DNA from: Azophilus sp965215035
GTDB lineage: Bacteria > Pseudomonadota > Gammaproteobacteria > Pseudomonadales > Azotimanducaceae
Length of the DNA stretch: 64,000 nt
NCBI GenBank assembly: GCA_965215035.1
Contig: OZ244040.1
Span: 1,302,001 to 1,366,000 of the forward strand
Reading direction: 5' to 3'
The notes beneath the pieces are model-generated. The model saw only the letters and a program-made list of their open reading frames with translations. It made no database searches and was not told where the DNA came from. Shown piece after piece: positions 59,701-64,000 of the stretch; within the stretch, counting starts at the first letter, position 1, and every line of letters starts with the position of its first letter. A program made the position numbers and the translations under genes.

Positions 59701-62700
59701 GACCTTGTCCACGATCTGCTCTGTCGGCCGTCGCCGCGGATTAGCCCGGGGCTGCTCGCCGACTGCGCGCTGCTGCTGGCGGTGCGGGACGAGCTGGCGG
59801 GCGGGGCACCGGGAGGCTGGAGCCGGCACCTTCCCATCGGTCGGTGGCGGGGCGTTCACGTGGGCGGCCCGGAGGGCCGGGTCATCCAGCTCTTTCTGGG
59901 GGCGGAGGGACTGGCAGGGCGCATTCCGCCGCAGCTTGCGCGGCTGGACGGCTTGGTCAAGCTGAATCTCAGCGGGAATCGGCTTACCGGTCCCATTCCG
60001 CCCGAGTTGGGGAAACTCGCCAATCTGGAATTTCTGGGGTTGGCGTTCAACCGCCTGACCGGCGCCATACCGCCGGAACTGGCGGAGCTACGAAGCCTTC
60101 AGAAGCTCTTTCTTAGGGGCAACCGCCTAACCGGACCCGTTCCACCGCAACTGGGGAAAATGGACAATCTCACTCTCCTGCGCCTCGCCGGTAACGACCT
60201 GGCCCGCCCTTTCCCGCTAGAACTATACGAGATCGAGAGACACGATCTTGATGTTCGCCACGCTGCTCTCCGGGTGGACAACGCCCGGACGGCTTATGCA
60301 ACGGGTGCCCCCGGGGATATTGGTGGTCGGCAGGCGGAGAGCGGGCAGTACTGCCGACCCTCGTCGGAAATGGCCTCGGATTTACTGGCCGACTGCGCCC
60401 TGCTGCTGGCAAACCGGGATATCCTGGCCGGCGAGGCGCCGCTCAACTGGGACGAGGACATACCCATCGCCTTCTGGCAGGGGGTCAGCGCTGGCGGTTT
60501 GCCGCCACGCGTGACCGCTTTGGAACTGCCCGGCGCGGGGCTAAATGGTCGCCTGGCGGCGGAACTGGGTGATCTCGGCGGCCTGGTCGCCCTGGATCTT
60601 GGCCGCAACCGGCTGGCTGGGCCCATCCCCCTGGCGCTGGGTAGATTGACACAACTCGTCTCGTTGCGCCTTGAACGCAATGAACTTGTCGGTCCCGTGC
60701 CGCCGGAACTGGGCACAATCGAGAAGCTATCCTTCCTGCGCCTAGCGGGCAATGATCTCACGGGCCCTTTCCCGCCAATGCTCTATGCGACCAGGGACCA
60801 CGACCTGGAGGCCGCCCTGTTGTGCCAACCAGGGCGAATCGGCTCGGGCCTGCTCGCCGACTGTGCGCTACTGCTGTCGGTGCAGGACGAACTCGCCGGG
60901 GATGCGCCGCTGAACTGGGGCCCAAACGTACCCGTTGGGGACTGGCAGGGCATCGTCATGGCGCCTTCGCGCAGCCGCGTGGCGGGGCTCGACCTGACGC
61001 AGCTTGGATTGAATGGACGCATTCCCCCCGAGCTCGGGCGGCTGGCCGGGCTCGTCTCGCTGCGGCTCAGCCGCAACCGGCTGGCCGGTCCGGTCCCGCC
61101 CGAGCTTGGCGACCTGACCGAGCTGCGCACGCTGGCATTGGACGGCAATGCCTTGACCGGCCGCCTTCCGCCGGAACTGGGCAAGTTGTCGAGGCTTCGG
61201 GACCTGCGGCTGCATGGGAACAGCCTGACCGGCCCCCTACCGCCTTCGGTAGTGGCATTGCCCGGGCTGGCGGAGTCGCGTTTCGATCTTGTCGAAGTGC
61301 TCACCGCCGGTCGCAGCCGGGTTGTCGACACAAGCCCGCGCTGCCAATTGCTGCCCAGAACAAGGCGCCTGTACAATGACTGCTCCACGCTTTTGAGGGT
61401 GCGCGACACGCTGGCCGGCGATGTGGAATTGAACTGGAGCGCCGCGCTCCCCATCGATCGTTGGCGGGGGGTTACCCTGGGGTTTCCGCCAAGCACCGAG
61501 CGGGTTGGGGCGCAAGAGCCGCGCATCGTCGCCCTGGATCTATCGCATATGGGGTTGAACGGGCGGATTCCCGACGAACTATCCCTGTTGGACGAACTGG
61601 TTGTTTTGCATCTTGGCGACAACCGACTTGAGGGCTCAATCCCGCCGGAATTGGGTGCGCTCGCCAAGCTGCGGACACTCAAACTCGAGAACAATGGGCT
61701 CACCGGTGCCATCCCGGAGGAGTTTGGTGCGTTGCGGCAGCTCGCCCGGCTGCTGCTTGGCGGCAATGAACTTGTCGGCCCTATCCCCGGGCAAATCGAC
61801 ACCCTGGCCAACCTGGAGGTGCTCTCTCTGGAAGGCAACTCGCTGACGGGTTCCATCCCTGGCCCGATCGGGACAGCGCAGACGGACGGCCTGCCTCGTC
61901 TGGCGGTTCTGCGCCTGGGCGGCAATAGCCTCTCCGACTGCATTCCGCTGACCTGGCGTGAGGCGCGGGCGCGGTACAACAGTATGGAGACCGAGCTGCT
62001 TTGCGAACCGCCACCCTGGAGGAAGCCTAGCGTGCTCGAAGACGGTGCCCGTCTGATGCTCGTGCGCGATGCTCTGGCGGTGAGCGCCCCGTTGAACTGG
62101 AGCTACTCCGAGCCCGTCGTATCCTGGCAGGGCGTGGGAATCAATTCGCGAGGACGGGTCGAATACCTGGACTTGCGGGGTATGAACCTGGGCGGACGCA
62201 TCCCCCCCGAGGTCGGACTACTGGACGAGCTCGTCTTGATGTGGCTGGACGGCAACCAACTCGGGGGCCCCATGCCGCCGGAACTGGGGAAGCTGACCCG
62301 TCTAACGCTACTGTCACTCGGCGACAATAATCTAGTCGGTGCTATTCCGCCCGAGCTCGGCGGCCTGCGGAATCTCGAACAACTGTGGTTGACCAACAAC
62401 CGCCTCAGCGGCCCCATCCCGCCTGAACTGGGTGCTATCGAGGGGCTCTGGTCGATACGGGTTGCCGACAACGATATTGGCAATGCCGGCACATCCGTAA
62501 CGTACCATCTGGGCGGGTTGAACAGGCGCTTGTTGCTTTGGAGATTGGGCTTCGAGAAGGCGATGGAGGCGCCGCTATTCGGCCACGGCCTGGGCACCCT
62601 GATATCTATGGAGGGTGCCCCCATTGAGCACCATGGCAGATTGGCGGGCGTTCACAACCTGTATCTGGCGTTGCTGGGAGAGGCGGGTATTGTCCCCCTG

Positions 62701-62916
62701 TTGCTGTTCGTTTCCGGCATTTTCCTGTTGCTGCGTTCGCAGTGGCGTGCGCCGAGATCGCTCGCCCGGGATTCGACAGCAGGCTGGGTTGTTGTCTTCG
62801 CCTTGAACGGCCTGGCCTCCCACCATCTACTGCTGATCGCGGCGGCTATGTTTCTGCTTGGATTGAGTGTCGCGATGTGCGCGGCCTCCGTCCCGGGCAG
62901 GCATGACCGGAGCTAA
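56740..62916 (+). CDS. O-antigen ligase/polymerase family protein with a ~1600-residue leucine-rich repeat insertion
   Basis: A 2058-residue protein. Residues 1-300 hold about nine TMs with O-antigen ligase landmarks ('RLTGAFTNPNEAALVACMA' and 'SRMGFLVLVAILTLF'). Residues about 315-1915 are leucine-rich repeats (about 43 by eye, consensus LxxLxLxxNxLTGxIPxELGxL) in nine cassettes. Residues 1928-2058 resume the ligase: 'APLFGHGLGTLISM', then 'GVHNLYLALLGEAGIVPLLLF' (His1972-Asn1973) and two or three TMs. By WaaL topology the LRRs replace or extend the large periplasmic loop. The frame is open throughout, so this is not a chance join. The last 14 bases overlap the GT4 gene. Role by inference: a glycan ligase or polymerase whose LRR array recognises a surface or host ligand or glycan. 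Confidence 0.85.
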   Translation: MPSSRIESYLRRTEPRRVALTAFFFWALAAIALASLMELHFWGLSYLELVGRRASMVGCLALTVLAAVQYLHSQPKPVWSVSFWRQWIGTPGLLLFIAVASYLAIGATVLRVDGSWQADTAADLRYRLLHFGILVAAAVGGRALLERTGAERLLRGVLIVLIASCAIILASPVLRSFGILPPYRIPFRLTGAFTNPNEAALVACMAAVLAAAFLTNGASRRLGYLGLAAGTAATLATASRMGFLVLVAILTLFALFNLRNRRRAVFLLSWAGGLVGFAIVAVQFTPWALLRVQESLSDGSLCASPLADGSDADTDCALLLAVRDVLAGEVPLNWRSTLPLRDWWGVTVDGRGGRVTHLSLMGHGMNGRIPAELGRLDQLVHLELSRNRLTGPIPPELGKLANLAYLGLSFNRLTGAIPPELAELPNLEQLWLRGNRLTGPIPPALGGYGLSVLRLAGNDFAGPVPPRLYEVPDNDLHQELLCRPSPRISPGLLADCALLLAVRDELAGGAVLGWSRHLPIGRWRRVGVGGPENRVIQLTLAETGLAGRVPPQLARLDGLVNLHLSRNRLTGPIPPELGKLANLEYLGLAFNRLTGAIPPELAELRSLRELWLRGNRLTGPIPPALGGPGLSVLRLAGNDFAGPVPRRLYEVPDNDLHQELLCRPSPRISPGLFADCALLLAVRDELAGGAALGWDRHLSIVRWRGVTLGGREGRVIALELPRMGLNGRIPAELGSLVRLRTLVLDGNWLTGAIPPELGNLADLQMLALTANNLTGPVPAELGKLKNLRELWLNDNRLTGPMPPNSGPVGARRPFCPAVSPDNPGLLADCALLLLVRDTLAGDAKLNWSAHLPLAEWQGVTVGGPLERVTKLALTGLNLNGRIPPALGRLSHLVSLHLDQNRLSGFVPPELGKLANLKHLELSFNHLTGPIPPELAELRGLQQLWLRGNRLTGPIPSSLGGPELSVLRLAGNDFAAPVPPRLYEVPSHDLVHDLLCRPSPRISPGLLADCALLLAVRDELAGGAPGGWSRHLPIGRWRGVHVGGPEGRVIQLFLGAEGLAGRIPPQLARLDGLVKLNLSGNRLTGPIPPELGKLANLEFLGLAFNRLTGAIPPELAELRSLQKLFLRGNRLTGPVPPQLGKMDNLTLLRLAGNDLARPFPLELYEIERHDLDVRHAALRVDNARTAYATGAPGDIGGRQAESGQYCRPSSEMASDLLADCALLLANRDILAGEAPLNWDEDIPIAFWQGVSAGGLPPRVTALELPGAGLNGRLAAELGDLGGLVALDLGRNRLAGPIPLALGRLTQLVSLRLERNELVGPVPPELGTIEKLSFLRLAGNDLTGPFPPMLYATRDHDLEAALLCQPGRIGSGLLADCALLLSVQDELAGDAPLNWGPNVPVGDWQGIVMAPSRSRVAGLDLTQLGLNGRIPPELGRLAGLVSLRLSRNRLAGPVPPELGDLTELRTLALDGNALTGRLPPELGKLSRLRDLRLHGNSLTGPLPPSVVALPGLAESRFDLVEVLTAGRSRVVDTSPRCQLLPRTRRLYNDCSTLLRVRDTLAGDVELNWSAALPIDRWRGVTLGFPPSTERVGAQEPRIVALDLSHMGLNGRIPDELSLLDELVVLHLGDNRLEGSIPPELGALAKLRTLKLENNGLTGAIPEEFGALRQLARLLLGGNELVGPIPGQIDTLANLEVLSLEGNSLTGSIPGPIGTAQTDGLPRLAVLRLGGNSLSDCIPLTWREARARYNSMETELLCEPPPWRKPSVLEDGARLMLVRDALAVSAPLNWSYSEPVVSWQGVGINSRGRVEYLDLRGMNLGGRIPPEVGLLDELVLMWLDGNQLGGPMPPELGKLTRLTLLSLGDNNLVGAIPPELGGLRNLEQLWLTNNRLSGPIPPELGAIEGLWSIRVADNDIGNAGTSVTYHLGGLNRRLLLWRLGFEKAMEAPLFGHGLGTLISMEGAPIEHHGRLAGVHNLYLALLGEAGIVPLLLFVSGIFLLLRSQWRAPRSLARDSTAGWVVVFALNGLASHHLLLIAAAMFLLGLSVAMCAASVPGRHDRS
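57682..62484 (+). repeat. Nine tandem LRR cassettes inside the ligase gene
   Basis: Cassettes begin with a 'DCALLLAVRDELAG..L.W......W.GV' cap (LRRNT_2-like) at 57682, 58222, 58762, 59221, 59761, 60391, 60859, 61378 and 62041. Three spacings are exactly 540 bases (180 codons). Cassettes 1, 2, 3 and 5 share long stretches nearly identical at DNA level; cassettes 6-9 are more diverged. Each cap is followed by four to six repeats. Confidence 0.9.
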
Positions 62917-64000
62917 GCGCCACATAGCCTTTGCGCTGACCGGTCTCAACGGGGGCGGGGCGGAACGCAACACGCTCAACCTGGCCGGGTTGCTCGCCCG
63001 GCGCGGGCACCGGGTAGACCTGCTGGTGCCCCGGTTTGCGGGGGACTACCAAACCTCGATTCCCCGTGGAATCCGTGTCTATCGGGCGCGGCTCCCGCAT
63101 ACGGACCGCAAGTTCCTGCGGGCGGTACGGGGCGCCGGATTCGAGGTGCAGGCCATGCCAGTCAACCCCCTGGGGGTGGCGTGCGGCTGGTGGGCGCTCC
63201 GCCGCAAGGGGCTGGCGGTGCGCGTCGCACGCCGCCGCAGTCTCTATGTGTATGCGCACATGCTCGCGCGGTATATCCGTACAACCGGTCCAGAGGTCGT
63301 GGTGTCGGCACTGCCGGGCGCCGATGCCGCCGCGGTCTCTGCCGCGTCGCTGACGGACCGGGCGGTGCCGACGGTGGTCACGGTGCGCAACAATGTCGCC
63401 GCCGAATACGGGCCGCAATGGCTGGCCGCCGCCCGGGCGCTCTATGCCCTCGCCGACGCGGTGGTGGCCGTGTCCGGGGGCGTGGCGGAGTCCGTCCGGC
63501 AGTCCCTGGGCGTGGACCCCGGGCGCGTGCGCGTCATCCACAACGGCGTGCCCCTGGACCGCATCCGGCGGCTGGCGCGGGAGGCGGTGGCGCACCCCTG
63601 GTTCCGGCCGGGGGCGCCGCCGGTGATCCTGGCCGTGGGGCGCGAGGCGCCCGCCAAGGACTACCCGACCCTCGTGGAGGCGTTTGCGCTGGCGCGCCGG
63701 GAGCTGGGCGCCCGGCTGCTCATCCTGGGCCGGCTCTCGGTGCCCTGTCGCGCGGGGCTGCAATCCCTGGCGCGGGGCCGCGGGGTGGCCGGGGATCTGG
63801 GCTTCCTGGACTTTGACGAGAACCCGTACCGCTACATGGCGGGGGCGGCGGTGCTAGCGCTTTCCTCCCGCTGGGAGGGTCTGCCGACGGTGATGCTGGA
63901 GGCGCTGGCCTGCGGCACGCCGGTGGTGAGCACGGACACGCCGCACGGCCCGCGAGAGATTCTGGGCTGCTGGGGGGGGCTGCCGCCGGTGGGCGACGCG
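62903..64000 (+). CDS. Glycosyltransferase family 4 (GT-B), copy 2, 3' end beyond window
   Basis: 366 codons are present and open to the window edge. The protein begins TGAKRHIAFALTGLNGGGAERN and parallels copy 1 (40020-41312, opposite strand). From about residue 150 it is nearly identical to copy 1, including 'VIHNGVPLDRI', 'VGREAPAKDYPTLVEAF' and 'SSRWEGLPTVMLEALACGTPVVSTDTP'. Residues about 92-150 differ strongly ('CGWWALRRKGLAVRVARRRSLYVYAH'), so the acceptor site has probably changed. The ATG at 62903 lies inside the end of the LRR ligase gene, implying coupled translation. The C-terminus is off the window. Confidence 0.88.
   Translation, partial: MTGAKRHIAFALTGLNGGGAERNTLNLAGLLARRGHRVDLLVPRFAGDYQTSIPRGIRVYRARLPHTDRKFLRAVRGAGFEVQAMPVNPLGVACGWWALRRKGLAVRVARRRSLYVYAHMLARYIRTTGPEVVVSALPGADAAAVSAASLTDRAVPTVVTVRNNVAAEYGPQWLAAARALYALADAVVAVSGGVAESVRQSLGVDPGRVRVIHNGVPLDRIRRLAREAVAHPWFRPGAPPVILAVGREAPAKDYPTLVEAFALARRELGARLLILGRLSVPCRAGLQSLARGRGVAGDLGFLDFDENPYRYMAGAAVLALSSRWEGLPTVMLEALACGTPVVSTDTPHGPREILGCWGGLPPVGDA

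Noticed and set aside
57682..62484. Regularly spaced repeats that might suggest a repeat array such as CRISPR
   Set aside because: The period is 72 bases (one LRR) and 540 bases (one cassette), in frame, coding for a leucine-rich solenoid; there are no unique spacers.

Overview
This window is a high-GC gammaproteobacterial chromosome segment. The tmRNA encodes the tag AEDENYALAA. The gene order tRNA-Leu/rnr/rlmB/rpsF/rpsR/rplI/dnaB and purA/hflC/hflK/hflX/hfq/miaA/mutL/amiB/tsaE/nnrD/queG/orn is the arrangement known from Pseudomonas and relatives, as is tyrS/M23 peptidase/anmK/erpA. Several genes usually found in these strings are absent here (ribE-ribBA-ribH between ribD and nusB, alr between dnaB and radA, hisZ between purA and hflC). 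I take it for an uncultured or little-studied gammaproteobacterium rather than a Pseudomonas.

Layout. 1-5.8 kb: end of hrcA, bamE, rnfH-ratA-sodium symporter, smpB, a luciferase-like oxidoreductase and the tmRNA gene. 5.8-11.6 kb: a Sel1 protein, xseB-ispA, and the nrdR-ribD-nusB-thiL string. 11.6-23.3 kb: radA, dnaB and the S6/S18/L9 operon, interrupted between rlmB and rpsF by a glycosyltransferase insertion: two near-identical membrane glycosyltransferase (GT-C-like) genes flanking a DPM1-like family 2 glycosyltransferase. The duplication left scars of rpsF and rlmB and long poly-G tracts. 23.3-38.4 kb: tRNA-Leu, folE2, purA and the hfl/hfq/mismatch-repair/cell-wall string to orn. 38.7-43.7 kb: a surface glycan cluster (flippase, GT4 glycosyltransferase, O-antigen ligase family protein). 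43.7-56.3 kb: housekeeping (tyrS, M23 peptidase, anmK, erpA, hemJ, hemL, PfkB kinase, sfsA, dksA, gdhA, psd, rhodanese, yacG). 56.7-64 kb: a 2058-residue protein and a second GT4 gene that runs off the end.

The main novelty is the 2058-residue protein at 56740-62916. Its first ~300 residues and last ~130 residues are the two halves of an O-antigen ligase/polymerase (WaaL/Wzy family) membrane protein. Between them, where the large periplasmic loop should be, sits about 1600 residues of plant-type leucine-rich repeats organised as nine tandem cassettes, each starting with an LRRNT_2-like cap. The gene overlaps a GT4 gene whose donor half is nearly identical to the GT4 at 40-41.3 kb, so glycan assembly and the LRR ligase are probably functionally linked.

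Other structure: four copies of a 72-79 bp palindromic intergenic repeat, an AT-rich inverted-repeat element whose ends supply the stop codons of both queG and orn, an rnr gene lacking its N-terminal domains and abutting tRNA-Leu, and an anmK with no ordinary start codon. No rRNA, CRISPR array, prophage or intact transposase was seen.
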